64,000 bases of DNA from Streptomyces chartreusis NRRL 3882 (lineage in GTDB: Bacteria > Actinomycetota > Actinomycetes > Streptomycetales > Streptomycetaceae), in NCBI RefSeq assembly GCF_900236475.1, contig NZ_LT963352.1:2542001-2606000 (forward strand), written 5' to 3'. A program made the translations under genes and the position numbers. The notes beneath the pieces are model-generated. The model ran no database searches, was not told the origin of the DNA, and was given only the letters and a program-made list of their open reading frames with translations. Below, piece after piece: positions 51,861 to 61,151 of this stretch. Position 1 is the first letter of the stretch. Each line of letters opens with the position of its first letter.

Positions 51861-54817
51861 GTGAGATCACGGACTTCGACGCCTTGCGCCGGGCGATGGC
51901 GGAGAACTCCGGGCAGCCGGAGGGTCCGGCCCGTAACGCGCGCGCCGAGGAACTGCTGACCGCCGCCGAGAAGCTGAACATCCCGCTCGCCGTGATCGAG
52001 GCGCTCGGACACCAGCTGAAGGTCTACAACTACAGCTCCGAGAAGGGGAAGATGTTCGTCCCCTTCGCGCGTCTGCTGCGCATGTGGGACGAACATCCGG
52101 AGGACTTCGACGAGTACGAGACCCACTCGCTGCACTGGGTCTTCAAGTGGGTGTCGTCCGGCATGCTGGACCAGCCGCACATCCCGCTCGCGTCGATCGA
52201 GAAGTGGCTCGGCGAGATGGAGCACCGCTACCGGCTCGCCGGGCACTCCGAACGGGCCGTTCGCAGCGCCGAGCACAGCGTGGCCGCGCATGTCGGGGAC
52301 CTGGCGCGGGCCGAGCGGGCGTATGCCGCGTGGCTGGCCGCCGACCGGGACGGCATGGCCGACTGCCACGCCTGCGAACTGCACGGGCAGGGCTGGTGGC
52401 ATGCGGAGCGGGGCCGGGACGCGGAGGCGCTCGAGCTGTGGCGGCCGGTGCTGGAGGGCGAGTACGCCTGCGCCCACGAGCCGCACACGGCCCTCGCCTC
52501 CTCCCTGGTGCCGCTGCTGCGGCTGGGCCGCCTGGACGAGGCCCGCGCGAACCATCTGCGGGGCTTCCGGCTCGTACGGGCCATGGAGAGCATGCGCGGC
52601 GCCTACGCGGAGCACGTGGAGTTCTGCGCGCTGACCGGCAACGAGGCCCGTGGTCTGGAGCTGCTCGCGGAGCGGCCGGCGTACTTCACGGACGACGGGC
52701 AGCCGCAGAGCAAGCTGGAGTTCATGAGCGTGGTGGCCCTGCTCATGGACCGCCTGACCGGGCTGGGGCTGGGTGACCGGCGGGTGCCCGGTCCGGCCGG
52801 CCGCGAGTGGACCGCCCGGGAGCTGGCCGCACACGCGCGTGCGCAGGCCCTCGCGCTGGCGGCCCGCTTCGACGAACGCAACGGCACGACGTACGTCAGC
52901 GAGCGGGCACGCGCGCGGATGGAGCAGCGCCCGTTGGTGGAGCGGCTGCCGCTGGGGGTGCGGTCGGTACGGCCGGTGCCTCCGCCCGCTCCCCCGGTGG
53001 TAACGGCCGCCGCGACGGGGCAGCCGGATCTGCCCGCCCTGCTGGCCGAGGCACGGCGGCTGTCGGACAACCTGCGGCCGGGCGCCGTGGAGGCGTGGGC
53101 GGCGGTCGCCGAGGCCGCGGAGGGCGTGGAACTGGACCCGCGCGACCGCGCCGAGATCGCCGACCACGAGGCGATGGGCCTCGGCCCGGACGGCGCCGCG
53201 CTCTTCGAACGGGCCGCGCGGCTGTACGCGGCGGCGGGCGACCCCGGGGAGGCCCTGGCCGCACGCGCGCGTGCGGCGTACGTACGGGCCCTCGCGGGTG
53301 ACGTGGACGCGGCGCTCACGGCCGTGTCCGGCCCCTACGACGAGATCCTCGCGCTGTACGCCACCGGCGACACCGGGATACGGCAGACGGCGTCCGTCCT
53401 GATGGCACGGGCCAGGATCCTGCTGCGCCGGGCGCACGGGGCCGGGGCCGGGGAGGGCCTCGCGGAGGGTGCCGCCGAGCGCTACGGCACGGAGGCGGTT
53501 CTCGGCGAGGCCGAAGCCGCTGTCCGGGAAGTCATCGCCCTTGTCGGCGGGCGGGCCGGCGAGGACGTGCGGCTGGCCGCGCGGGGCGCTGAGGCGCAGG
53601 CCATGCTCGCCGAGCTGGCGGGACTGGGCGGGGACCTGGAGACGGCCGCGGGACTGTTCGCCCGGGGCGCGGCGGCGTTCGTCGCGGCGGGGCTGCCGTG
53701 GTTCGCGGTGGAGTACGAGGCCCGGCTGGCCTCCCTGGCCCACCACGTCGGCGACATGGCGGAGGCGGAACGTGCCCTGCGGGCGGCCCTGGAGCACGGC
53801 GGAGCCCATCTGGAGGCGCCCGGACGGGCCCAGCTGCACCTGCAGCTCGCCGAGTTGGTCGGCGGCCGGGGCGAGGTGGCCGAGGCCGCCCGGCACGCCC
53901 TGGAGGCCGCGCACTGGGCCGACGAGGCGGGCGAGGGCGCGACACTGGGCGCCTGGGCCCGGCAGCAGCTCGGCGGGTTCCTGCTGCGGCAGGGACGGTG
54001 GGCCGAGGCCGCGGAGGTCCTGGAGTCGGCGCTGCCCGACCTGACCGCCGAGACGCACGGCGACGGGGCGATCGTGCAGACGCAGTGGTGGCTCGGCGAC
54101 TGCCTGAGCGAACTCGGCGAGCACCGCGCTGCCGCCGAACGCCGTCTCCAGGCCGCCGAGATCGCCCGGCACTGGCCCGAACAGCACGACCACGCGACCC
54201 TCGCCCACCTGGCCGGGGAGTCCCTCGGGCAGGCCGGACTGGCCGACGAGGCGGGCCGGGCCTACGCGCGCGCGGGCGATCTGTGGCGTGAACTCGGCAA
54301 CGTCCAGGGCCTGGTGCGCTCCCTGCGTGCCCGTGCCTGGCTGGCGTTGCGCGCGCAGGACGGGCTGGAGGAGGCACGGGCCCTGATGGCGGACGCGGTC
54401 CGGGAGTGCGAGGCGGCACGGGACACGGCGGCCGACGCGGAGTCCCGGCAGCAGTTCGTCGCCGAACTCGGCCACAGCCACCGGCAGTTCGGCGACCTGC
54501 TGGCCCGCTCCGGCTCCGACGACGCCGACGACGCCTCGGCCCGGGCCGTGTTCGAGGAGGCCCTGTCCCAAGTGCTGCGGTCCGCCGAGGTGTTCGCCTC
54601 CCTCGGCGACGCCGCGCTGCACAGCCGCACCGGCGCCGAGCTCGCCGCGGGCTGGCTGGAGGCCGACCTGGGCCGCCCGGCCGACGCGGTGGCCCGCGCG
54701 CGTGCGGTGCTGGCGGCTTACGGCGGACACGACGGGGCGGAGGCCGACGACGGCGACGCGGTACGGGCCCGGCGGGCGGAGGCGGAGCAGATGCTCCGCC
54801 TCGCGACGGACGACTGA
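51857..54817 (+). CDS. Large TPR-repeat protein coupled to the Hsp90-like gene
   Basis: 986 residues from ATG 51857, overlapping the Hsp90-like stop by four bases. An N-terminal domain of about 200 residues (MSEITDFDALRRAMAENSGQ, then LHWVFKWVSSGMLDQPHIPL, and CHACELHGQGWWHAERGRDA) has no motif I recognise. From about 150 to 290 and again from about 400 to 980 there are many alpha-helical repeats of the TPR kind (for example ARAERAYAAWLAADRDGMAD, LGELAQAGLADEAGRAYARA-like segments and RQFGDLLARSGSDDADDASA). No signal peptide or membrane segment. Probably a co-chaperone, client adaptor or regulatory partner of the Hsp90-like protein. Confidence 0.8.
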   Translation: MSEITDFDALRRAMAENSGQPEGPARNARAEELLTAAEKLNIPLAVIEALGHQLKVYNYSSEKGKMFVPFARLLRMWDEHPEDFDEYETHSLHWVFKWVSSGMLDQPHIPLASIEKWLGEMEHRYRLAGHSERAVRSAEHSVAAHVGDLARAERAYAAWLAADRDGMADCHACELHGQGWWHAERGRDAEALELWRPVLEGEYACAHEPHTALASSLVPLLRLGRLDEARANHLRGFRLVRAMESMRGAYAEHVEFCALTGNEARGLELLAERPAYFTDDGQPQSKLEFMSVVALLMDRLTGLGLGDRRVPGPAGREWTARELAAHARAQALALAARFDERNGTTYVSERARARMEQRPLVERLPLGVRSVRPVPPPAPPVVTAAATGQPDLPALLAEARRLSDNLRPGAVEAWAAVAEAAEGVELDPRDRAEIADHEAMGLGPDGAALFERAARLYAAAGDPGEALAARARAAYVRALAGDVDAALTAVSGPYDEILALYATGDTGIRQTASVLMARARILLRRAHGAGAGEGLAEGAAERYGTEAVLGEAEAAVREVIALVGGRAGEDVRLAARGAEAQAMLAELAGLGGDLETAAGLFARGAAAFVAAGLPWFAVEYEARLASLAHHVGDMAEAERALRAALEHGGAHLEAPGRAQLHLQLAELVGGRGEVAEAARHALEAAHWADEAGEGATLGAWARQQLGGFLLRQGRWAEAAEVLESALPDLTAETHGDGAIVQTQWWLGDCLSELGEHRAAAERRLQAAEIARHWPEQHDHATLAHLAGESLGQAGLADEAGRAYARAGDLWRELGNVQGLVRSLRARAWLALRAQDGLEEARALMADAVRECEAARDTAADAESRQQFVAELGHSHRQFGDLLARSGSDDADDASARAVFEEALSQVLRSAEVFASLGDAALHSRTGAELAAGWLEADLGRPADAVARARAVLAAYGGHDGAEADDGDAVRARRAEAEQMLRLATDD

Positions 54818-54830
54818 TCGCCGGTCCCGC

Positions 54831-56630
54831 TCACTCCACGCCGATGAGCAGCACGGCCCCCTGCCGCCCGCCCCGGTACACGACCGTGTCGACGGCGAGG
54901 TACCCCTCGCGGACCCGGCCCTCCAGGTGCTCGGCGATGGTGTCGGGAGCCTCGTCGCCGAGCACCAGGGTGACCATCTCGCCACCGGCCGCGAGCATGC
55001 GGTCCAGGACGGTCCGGGCGGTGGCCGTGACGTCCGAGCCGATCACGGCCACGTCGCCGTCGATCAGGCCGAGGACGTCGCCGGCCTGGCAGATGCCGGC
55101 CATCGTCCAGGCCTGGCGCTCGGCGACGGTGACCTCGGCATAGCGGGTCGCGCCGGCCGCCGAGGTCATCGACACCACGTCCTCGTCGAAACGGCGCTCC
55201 GGCTCGTGCACGGCCAGCGCCGCGATGCCCTGGACCGCCGAGCGGGTCGGGATGAGGGCCACGCGGATGCCCTCGGTACGGGCCTGTTCGGCCGCCGCGG
55301 CCGCGGTGTGGCGCAGCTCGGCGTCGTTGGGCAGCAGCACGACCTCGCGCGCGTGGGCCCGCCGTACGGCCTGCACGAGCTCCCCGCTCGCGGGCGGCTC
55401 CCCGGGGCGTGCGAGCACGGTGGTCGCGCCGGCCTCGGCGTACAGCCCGGCCAGGCCCTCGCCGGGCACCACGGCCACGACGGCACGCTGGGCGGGCTCG
55501 CGGGGAGGCCGCTCGGCGCCGGTGGTGTGCACGTCGCCGGCGCCGAAGTGTGTGATGCGGATCCGGTAGGGCCGCCCGGCCTCGATACCGGCCTCGACGG
55601 CGGCGCCCGCGTCGTCGACATGGACATGGACGTTCCACAGCCCGTCGCCGCCGACCACGACGAGCGAGTCCCCGAGCACGTCGAGCCGCTCCCGCAACCG
55701 CGCCACGGCCGTGTCGTCTGCCTCCAGGAGGTAGATCACCTCGAAGGCGGGGCCGTCCTGGCCGGCCACGGCGGCACCGTCGGCACACTCGCCGAGCGGG
55801 CCTCCGGCGGCCGGAGCGAGGGCTTCAGCGGTTTCCCCGCGCGCCTGCGCCCCCACAGGGCCAACCAGGCCCTTGCAGTCCTCATGGCCCCCATGGCCCT
55901 CAGCAGCCGCCCCGGCCCGCGGCCTCTCCCCCGTGAACGTCTCCACCAGCGCCCCGAGCACCGCCACCAGCCCTCGCCCACCGGCGTCGACCACCCCGGC
56001 GCGCTCTAGGACGGGCAGCTGGCCGGGGGTCGCGGCCAGAGCCGCGCACGCTCCCTCATAGGCCGCCCTGGCCACCGTCCCGCAGTCGCCCTCGGCACCG
56101 CAGGCCGCGTCGGCGGCGTCGGCAGCGGCCGAGGCGACCGTGAGGACCGTGCCCTCGACGGGGTGGGCCACGGCCTGCCGTGCGGAGTCGGCCGCGTGCC
56201 GCAGGGCCAGCCGCAGGCCCTGGCCGTCGGCGTGCGCGGTGCTGCCGTCGGCGTGCGCGGCCCGCTCGTCGGCATGCCCGGTCTCGTGGCCGGCGAGCAC
56301 CTGCGACATACCCCGCAGCAACTGGGCCAGGATCGTCCCGGAGTTCCCACGGGCACCGATGAGCGCCCCGTGCGCCATCGCCCGGGCGGCGTCGGCCAGC
56401 GTCGGCCCCCCAGGGCCCGACCTCGCCGCATGCCCCGCGAACACGGCCTCGACCGCCGCGGCGGCGGACTCCACGGTCAGATACAGGTTCGTGCCGGTGT
56501 CCCCGTCCGCCACGGGATAGACGTTGATCGCGTCGATCTCCTCACGCGCCCGCCCCAGCGTCTCGAGTGCGAGACCGCACCAGGTGCGCACCGCGAGAGC
56601 ATCGAAGAATGTCTGCGGCACCTGCGCCAC
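54831..56630 (-). CDS. DAK2-domain protein, FakA-like (fatty acid kinase ATP-binding subunit)
   Basis: 599 residues from GTG 56630, with GGAGG four bases upstream. The N-terminal DAK2 domain has NVYPVADGDTGTNLYLTVES and GALIGARGNSGTILAQLLRG, the Mg-ATP site. A variable linker (about 245-300) with HADG/HADE-type repeats (ETGHADERAAHADGSTAHAD) and an acidic/Gly-rich part is followed by the FakA C-terminal region (AVVAVVPGEGLAGLYAEAGA, then ASGELVQAVRRAHAREVVLL, and EGRVREGYLAVDTVVYRGGR). FakA phosphorylates fatty acids bound to FakB; no FakB is in this window. Divergent from rpmB. Confidence 0.85.
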   Translation of the reverse strand: MAQVPQTFFDALAVRTWCGLALETLGRAREEIDAINVYPVADGDTGTNLYLTVESAAAAVEAVFAGHAARSGPGGPTLADAARAMAHGALIGARGNSGTILAQLLRGMSQVLAGHETGHADERAAHADGSTAHADGQGLRLALRHAADSARQAVAHPVEGTVLTVASAAADAADAACGAEGDCGTVARAAYEGACAALAATPGQLPVLERAGVVDAGGRGLVAVLGALVETFTGERPRAGAAAEGHGGHEDCKGLVGPVGAQARGETAEALAPAAGGPLGECADGAAVAGQDGPAFEVIYLLEADDTAVARLRERLDVLGDSLVVVGGDGLWNVHVHVDDAGAAVEAGIEAGRPYRIRITHFGAGDVHTTGAERPPREPAQRAVVAVVPGEGLAGLYAEAGATTVLARPGEPPASGELVQAVRRAHAREVVLLPNDAELRHTAAAAAEQARTEGIRVALIPTRSAVQGIAALAVHEPERRFDEDVVSMTSAAGATRYAEVTVAERQAWTMAGICQAGDVLGLIDGDVAVIGSDVTATARTVLDRMLAAGGEMVTLVLGDEAPDTIAEHLEGRVREGYLAVDTVVYRGGRQGAVLLIGVE

Positions 56631-56729
56631 CGCGCCTCCCTGAGCTGCTGGACGTGGCACGCAGCGTAGACCCCGGGGCGGTGTCCACCGGAAGTGGGCC
56701 GAGGGAGGCCCCCGGCCGACCATGGTAGT

Positions 56730-56759
56730 TTCGTTCTACGGGCGCAGCCGTTGTATGCT
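56730..56759 (+). promoter_or_regulatory. Possible rpmB promoter
   Basis: TTCGTT (56730-56735) and TATGCT (56754-56759) spaced 18 bases upstream of the rpmB leader. A short inverted repeat GTAG...CTAC overlaps the -35 side. The leader from here to the start is about 120 bases. Confidence 0.45.
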
Positions 56760-56821
56760 GCTCCGGTTGCCCGATCCAAATCGGGCCATTCCCCTGGCAG
56801 CGCCACTCAGATCCTACGACC

Positions 56822-56843
56822 TGATCCCGGCATGCCGGGATCA
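56822..56843 (+). promoter_or_regulatory. Perfect palindrome in the rpmB leader
   Basis: TGATCCCGGCATGCCGGGATCA is a 22-bp perfect palindrome, 34 bases before the rpmB GTG. A smaller hairpin, CCCGAT-CCAA-ATCGGG, lies just upstream. Together they could fold the leader mRNA, as in autoregulated ribosomal protein genes; this is inference. Confidence 0.6.
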
Positions 56844-56877
56844 ACCGTAAGTGCATCTGAAGTCTTTGGAGTGACCC

Positions 56878-57063
56878 GTGGCTGCCAACTGCGACGTCTG
56901 CGGCAAGGGGCCGGGCTTCGGCAACAACATCTCGCACTCGCACCGCCGTACGTCCCGCCGCTGGAACCCGAACATCCAGCGTGTGCGTACCGTGGTGGGC
57001 GGGACGCCGAAGCGCGTGAACGCTTGCACCTCGTGCATCAAGGCCGGCAAGGTCTCGCGCTGA
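56878..57063 (+). CDS. rpmB: 50S ribosomal protein L28
   Basis: 61 residues from GTG 56878 with GGAG six bases upstream. [40 protein letters not shown] and [12 protein letters not shown]; the paired CxxC motifs show the zinc-binding form. Followed by a clear terminator. Divergent from the FakA-like gene. Confidence 0.97.
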   Translation: MAANCDVCGKGPGFGNNISHSHRRTSRRWNPNIQRVRTVVGGTPKRVNACTSCIKAGKVSR

Positions 57064-57103
57064 CGCTCAGCTAGCGCGCGGCCACTGCTGGTTCGCCGTA
57101 GAG

Positions 57104-57135
57104 AGCCGGTCCACCCCTGGTGGACCGGCTTTTTG
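57104..57135 (+). terminator. Rho-independent terminator after rpmB
   Basis: AGCCGGTCCACC (57104-57115) pairs with GGTGGACCGGCT (57119-57130) around CCT, followed by TTTTT (57131-57135). It lies 41 bases after the rpmB stop and just before the convergent thiD stop. Confidence 0.95.
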
Positions 57136-57149
57136 CCGTGTCCGGAGGC

Positions 57150-57941
57150 TCAGGAACCGGCCCGGAACCGCCAGCCGTGATCCACCGGCCCGATCCCCCC
57201 GCCGAGCGCGAACCCGGCCGCGATCGCCCCGGTGACGTACTCCTTGGCCGCCGCCACCGCCTCCGGCACCGAGTGCCCCTTCGCGAGCTGTGACGCGATG
57301 GCGGAGGCGAGCGTGCAGCCCGTGCCGTGGGTGTGCCGGTTGTCGTGCCTCGGCGCCCGCAGCCAGTACTCCTCGGAGCCGTCCGTGAGCAGGTCCACGG
57401 CGTCCCCGGACAGGTGACCGCCCTTGATCAGCACCCACCGCGGCCCGTAGCCGAGCACGGCCGCCGCGGCCCGCCGCAGCTGCTCCTCCGACTCGACACG
57501 GACACCCGTCAGCTGGGCCACCTCGTCGAGGTTCGGGGTGGCGACCGTGGCCACCGGCAGCAGTTTCGTACGGACGGAGTCCAGCGCCGAGGCGGCGAGC
57601 AGGGAGTCGCCGTGCTTGGAGACGCCCACCGGGTCGACGACCGCCGGGGCGTCCGTGCCCGCGATCAACTCGGCGACCGTCTCCACGAGTTCGGCGGAGG
57701 CCAGCATGCCGGTCTTGACCGCCTGGACGCCGATGTCGTCGACGACACTGCGGTACTGGGCCCGCACCGCCTCCACCGGCAGCTCCCAAGCCCCCTGCAC
57801 ACCGACGGAGTTCTGCGCGGTCACCGCCGTGAGGACGCTCATGCCGTGCACGCCGAGCGCGAGCATCGTCTTCAGGTCGGCCTGGATGCCGGCGCCGCCG
57901 CCCGAGTCGGAGCCCGCCACCGTGAGGACGCCCGGAATCAT
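57150..57941 (-). CDS. thiD: Bifunctional HMP kinase / HMP-P kinase
   Basis: Phosphorylates hydroxymethylpyrimidine twice in thiamine synthesis. 263 residues from ATG 57941, overlapping thiL by four bases (ATGA). Ribokinase-like fold with [40 protein letters not shown], the [15 protein letters not shown] segment and the anion hole [20 protein letters not shown]. Coupled to thiL upstream. Confidence 0.95.
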   Translation of the reverse strand: MIPGVLTVAGSDSGGGAGIQADLKTMLALGVHGMSVLTAVTAQNSVGVQGAWELPVEAVRAQYRSVVDDIGVQAVKTGMLASAELVETVAELIAGTDAPAVVDPVGVSKHGDSLLAASALDSVRTKLLPVATVATPNLDEVAQLTGVRVESEEQLRRAAAAVLGYGPRWVLIKGGHLSGDAVDLLTDGSEEYWLRAPRHDNRHTHGTGCTLASAIASQLAKGHSVPEAVAAAKEYVTGAIAAGFALGGGIGPVDHGWRFRAGS

Positions 57942-58903
57942 GACTCCATGTCCCCGAAGTGGTCCCAGCCGCCCTTGCTGGTCCACGGCGCCCCGTCGAC
58001 CGTCACCTGGGGCAGCGCCGAGGGGTTGAGGACCTCGCCGATGACCTTCCAGCGGGCGGGCAGCTTCACGTCCGGCGGGAACGTCGCCACGATCGCGTGG
58101 TCCTCTCCCCCGGTCAGCACCCACTGCATCGGGTCGACGCCGACGGCCTGCCCGATGTCGTTCATCTGGGACGGGATGTCGATCGCGCCGGAGCGGATGT
58201 CGATCCGCACCTTGCTGGCCTCGGCGATGTGCCCCAGGTCGGCGATCAGCCCGTCGCTCACGTCGCACATGGCGGTCGCCCCGAGCCCAGCGGCCGCCGG
58301 ACCCGCGTGGTACGGCGGCTCGGGCCGCCGGTGCGCCTCCACGAACGCCCGCGGCGAACGGAACCCGCGCGACAGCACCGCGTACCCGGCCGCCGACCAG
58401 CCCAGCCAGCCGGTCACCGCGACGAGGTCGCCGGGCTGCGCGCCCGCCCGCGTCACCGGCTCCTGGTTGCGCAGATCGCCGAGCGCGGTGATCGACACCA
58501 TGATCGAGTCGCCGCGTACGACGTCACCGCCGACCACGGCGGCACCGGCCACCTGGCACTCGTCGCGCAGGCCGTCCATCAGCTCGCTCGGCCACGTCAC
58601 CGGCAGCTCGGCCGGGACGACCAGACCGAGCAGCAGCGCGGTCGGCACGGCGCCCATGGCGGCGATGTCGGCGAGATTCTGCGCCGCCGCCTTGCGGCCC
58701 ACGTCGTAGGCCGTCGACCAGTCCCGGCGGAAGTGCCGGCCCTCGACCAGGATGTCCGTACTGGCCACGACCCTGCGGTCGGGCGCGGCCACCACGGCGG
58801 CGTCGTCGCCGGGGCCGACCCGGACCGCCGGGGTGGTGGTCAGACGGGAGGTGAGCTCCCTGATGAGCCCGAACTCACCGAGCTCACCAACAGTGCCCTT
58901 CAT
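57938..58903 (-). CDS. thiL: Thiamine-monophosphate kinase
   Basis: Makes thiamine diphosphate from thiamine phosphate. 321 residues from ATG 58903. [56 protein letters not shown] and [20 protein letters not shown] identify the family, with the catalytic [13 protein letters not shown] and [11 protein letters not shown] regions. Downstream thiD is translationally coupled. The 206-bp region upstream is divergent from the RAM-domain gene. Confidence 0.95.
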   Translation of the reverse strand: MKGTVGELGEFGLIRELTSRLTTTPAVRVGPGDDAAVVAAPDRRVVASTDILVEGRHFRRDWSTAYDVGRKAAAQNLADIAAMGAVPTALLLGLVVPAELPVTWPSELMDGLRDECQVAGAAVVGGDVVRGDSIMVSITALGDLRNQEPVTRAGAQPGDLVAVTGWLGWSAAGYAVLSRGFRSPRAFVEAHRRPEPPYHAGPAAAGLGATAMCDVSDGLIADLGHIAEASKVRIDIRSGAIDIPSQMNDIGQAVGVDPMQWVLTGGEDHAIVATFPPDVKLPARWKVIGEVLNPSALPQVTVDGAPWTSKGGWDHFGDMES

Positions 58904-59109
58904 TGCCCTTTCTCCCCTTCTGTCCCTGTCCGTGCCCGGTCGCGAGGCCTCTCGGTCCTCGCTACGGTCGAAGTGACCGTCACGTTCTGCCGGACCTGCA
59001 CCCCGGCGCGCAAGACCCGGCCCCCGCAGGTCTCCCCGCGGCGAGCGGCGACGCGATACCGTGGCGTTCCTTTTCCCCACATGATCCTCGTGGCCGCCCT
59101 GGAGGTTCC

Positions 59110-59343
59110 GTGGTACAGGCGTACATCCTGATCCAGACGGAGGTCGGCAAGGCGTCGACCGTCGCCGAGACGATCAGCAAGATTCCTGGGGTCATCCAGG
59201 CCGAGGACGTCACAGGACCGTACGACGTGATCGTGCGGGCCCAGGCCGACACCGTCGACGACCTCGGACGCATGGTGGTCGCCAAGGTCCAGCAAGTGGA
59301 CGGCATCACCCGCACCCTGACCTGCCCGGTCGTCCATCTGTAG
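59110..59343 (+). CDS. Stand-alone RAM-domain (Lrp/AsnC ligand-binding) protein
   Basis: 77 residues from GTG 59110 with GGAGG four bases upstream. VQAYILIQTEVGKASTVAET, then EDVTGPYDVIVRAQADTVDD and VDGITRTLTCPVVHL, is a complete Lrp/AsnC effector-binding domain without the DNA-binding half. Such proteins may bind amino acids or assemble with full Lrp members; ligand unknown. Divergent from thiL, with the DUF3515 gene following 14 bases later. Confidence 0.92.
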   Translation: MVQAYILIQTEVGKASTVAETISKIPGVIQAEDVTGPYDVIVRAQADTVDDLGRMVVAKVQQVDGITRTLTCPVVHL

Positions 59344-59357
59344 CCCCCGTCTACCCT

Positions 59358-59885
59358 GTGCCGGTGAACCCTTTCCGTCACCGGCACCGTTCTGTGTTCC
59401 GCGTTTTCTTCCGCATGCCCGCTCTCGCGCTGTTGATCACTGCCGCGGGCTGCTCCTCAGCAGACGACAGCGCGTCGGCGGCGGTTCCCAGTCCGGGCGC
59501 GAAGGCCACGGAACTGTGCCGGAACCTGGACAAGGTACTGCCAGCGAAGGTGGACGGAGAGCGTCGCGAGGATCCCGAGCCCCCGTCGGCGCTGACGGCG
59601 GGCTGGGGCAGCCCGGCGATCATACTTCGCTGTGGTGTGCCGCAGCCGCCCAAGATGGTCGATCCGAAGGTGGCGGACGGGCGGGATCCGGATGCGGTCG
59701 CCGGGGGTGTGAACGGGGTCGACTGGCTGATGGAGAAGCAGGACGGCGGGGGGTACCGGTTCACCTCGGCGAACCGTGAGGTCTACGTCGAGGTGACGGT
59801 GCCGGAGGGCGTCGACAGCTCCGGGGCCCTGATCGACCTGGCGTCGGCCGTGAAGAAGGCGATCCCCTCGGGGATCGCCTCCTGA
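59358..59885 (+). CDS. DUF3515 family lipoprotein
   Basis: 175 residues from GTG 59358 (GTG 59364 also possible). Signal peptide with a basic start and hydrophobic MPALALLITAAGC; the lipobox gives the modified cysteine near residue 32. The mature part (GAKATELCRNLDKVLPAKVD, WGSPAIILRCGVPQPPKMVD, VNGVDWLMEKQDGGGYRFTS, EVYVEVTVPEGVDSSGALID) matches the actinobacterial DUF3515 pattern. Cotranscribed with the RAM-domain gene (14 bases). Function unknown. Confidence 0.9.
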   Translation: MPVNPFRHRHRSVFRVFFRMPALALLITAAGCSSADDSASAAVPSPGAKATELCRNLDKVLPAKVDGERREDPEPPSALTAGWGSPAIILRCGVPQPPKMVDPKVADGRDPDAVAGGVNGVDWLMEKQDGGGYRFTSANREVYVEVTVPEGVDSSGALIDLASAVKKAIPSGIAS

Positions 59886-59935
59886 AGGCCGTGCTGGGAA
59901 TGCCGTAACGCCTTGGATGCCGTCCCGGGCCCGGC

Positions 59936-61093
59936 CTAGCGAAGTCCCGTGGAACGGCGCAGTGCCGCCTGCACCAGACGGTCCACCAGCTCCGGGTAGC
60001 TCACCCCGCTCTCCTGCCACATCTTCGGATACATCGAGATGGGCGTGAAGCCGGGCATCGTGTTGATCTCGTTGATCACGAACTCGCCGTCCTCGGTGAG
60101 GAAGAAGTCCGCGCGGACCAGGCCCTCGCAGGACGCCGCCTCGAAGGCGTCGACCGCCAGGCGCTGCACCTGAGCCGTCTCCTCCGGGGTCAGCGGCGCC
60201 GGCACGATCCCGGGCGTCGAATCGATGTACTTGGCCTCGAAGTCGTAGTACGCGTGCTCCTCCGGGGAGGGGATCTCGGCGGGGACGGAGGCCCGGGGGC
60301 CGTCCTCGAACTCCAGGACGCCGCACTCGATCTCGCGGCCCCGCAGCGCCGCCTCCACGAGGATCTTCGGGTCGTGCCGCTGGGCCTCGGCGATCGCCTC
60401 GTCGAGTCCGGAGAGGTCGTCGGCCTTGGTGATGCCGATCGACGAACCGGCGCGCGCGGGCTTCACGAACAGCGGCCAGCCGTGCTCGCCGGCGAAGTCG
60501 ACGATCTTCTTGCGGGCGGCCGGCTCGTCCTGCTGCCACTCGCGGGGCCGGATCACCAGGTACGGGCCCACCTTCAGCCCGAAGGAGGTGAACACCCGCT
60601 TCATGTACTCCTTGTCCTGGCCCACGGCCGAGGCGAGCACACCCGAACCGACGTACGGGACGCCGGAGAGCTCCAGGAGGCCCTGGAGGGTGCCGTCCTC
60701 GCCGTAGGGGCCGTGCAGCACCGGGAAGACCACGTCGACCTCGCCGAGCGCCTTGGGGACCGATCCGGGCTCGCTGTAGACGACTTCACGGTTGGCCGGG
60801 TCGACCGGGAGGATCACTCCGCCCTCGTCGGACTCGGCGAGCAGGTCGACGCTCGGCTGGCGCCGGTCGACGATCGCCATCCGCTCCGGTTCGTCCGCCG
60901 TGAGCGCCCAACGGCCGTCCTGGGTGATGCCGATCGGCAGGACGTCGTACTTCGTCCGGTCGATGGCCTTGAGGACGGCGCCGGCGGTGACCACGGAGAT
61001 CCCGTGTTCGGAGCTGCGCCCGCCGAACACGACGGCCACACGCGGCTTGCGAGGCGGCTGCTCGGGGCTCTGGGGGAGGTTCTCGGTGCTCAT
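59936..61093 (-). CDS. ddl: D-alanine--D-alanine ligase
   Basis: Supplies D-Ala-D-Ala for peptidoglycan. 385 residues from ATG 61093. ATP-grasp enzyme with VAVVFGGRSSEHGISVVTAG, FPVLHGPYGEDGTLQGLLEL, WPLFVKPARAGSSIGITKAD, EIECGVLEFEDGPRASVPAE and the C-terminal INEINTMPGFTPISMYPKMW metal site. A Gly-rich N-terminal stretch precedes. Lies after gpsA, 58 bases away, in the usual gpsA-ddl order. Confidence 0.95.
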   Translation of the reverse strand: MSTENLPQSPEQPPRKPRVAVVFGGRSSEHGISVVTAGAVLKAIDRTKYDVLPIGITQDGRWALTADEPERMAIVDRRQPSVDLLAESDEGGVILPVDPANREVVYSEPGSVPKALGEVDVVFPVLHGPYGEDGTLQGLLELSGVPYVGSGVLASAVGQDKEYMKRVFTSFGLKVGPYLVIRPREWQQDEPAARKKIVDFAGEHGWPLFVKPARAGSSIGITKADDLSGLDEAIAEAQRHDPKILVEAALRGREIECGVLEFEDGPRASVPAEIPSPEEHAYYDFEAKYIDSTPGIVPAPLTPEETAQVQRLAVDAFEAASCEGLVRADFFLTEDGEFVINEINTMPGFTPISMYPKMWQESGVSYPELVDRLVQAALRRSTGLR

Positions 61094-61151
61094 ATCGCGT
61101 TGAGAGTACCCGTTGGTAGGGCCGGGATACAGCGCCCTCGACCCGCGTCGC

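Noticed and set aside
55790-55900. A GC-rich linker in the fakA-like gene as a third copy of the dispersed repeat
   Set aside because: It shares only short pieces (GGGCGCAGGC, GCGCGGGG) with the repeat and does not align over its length.
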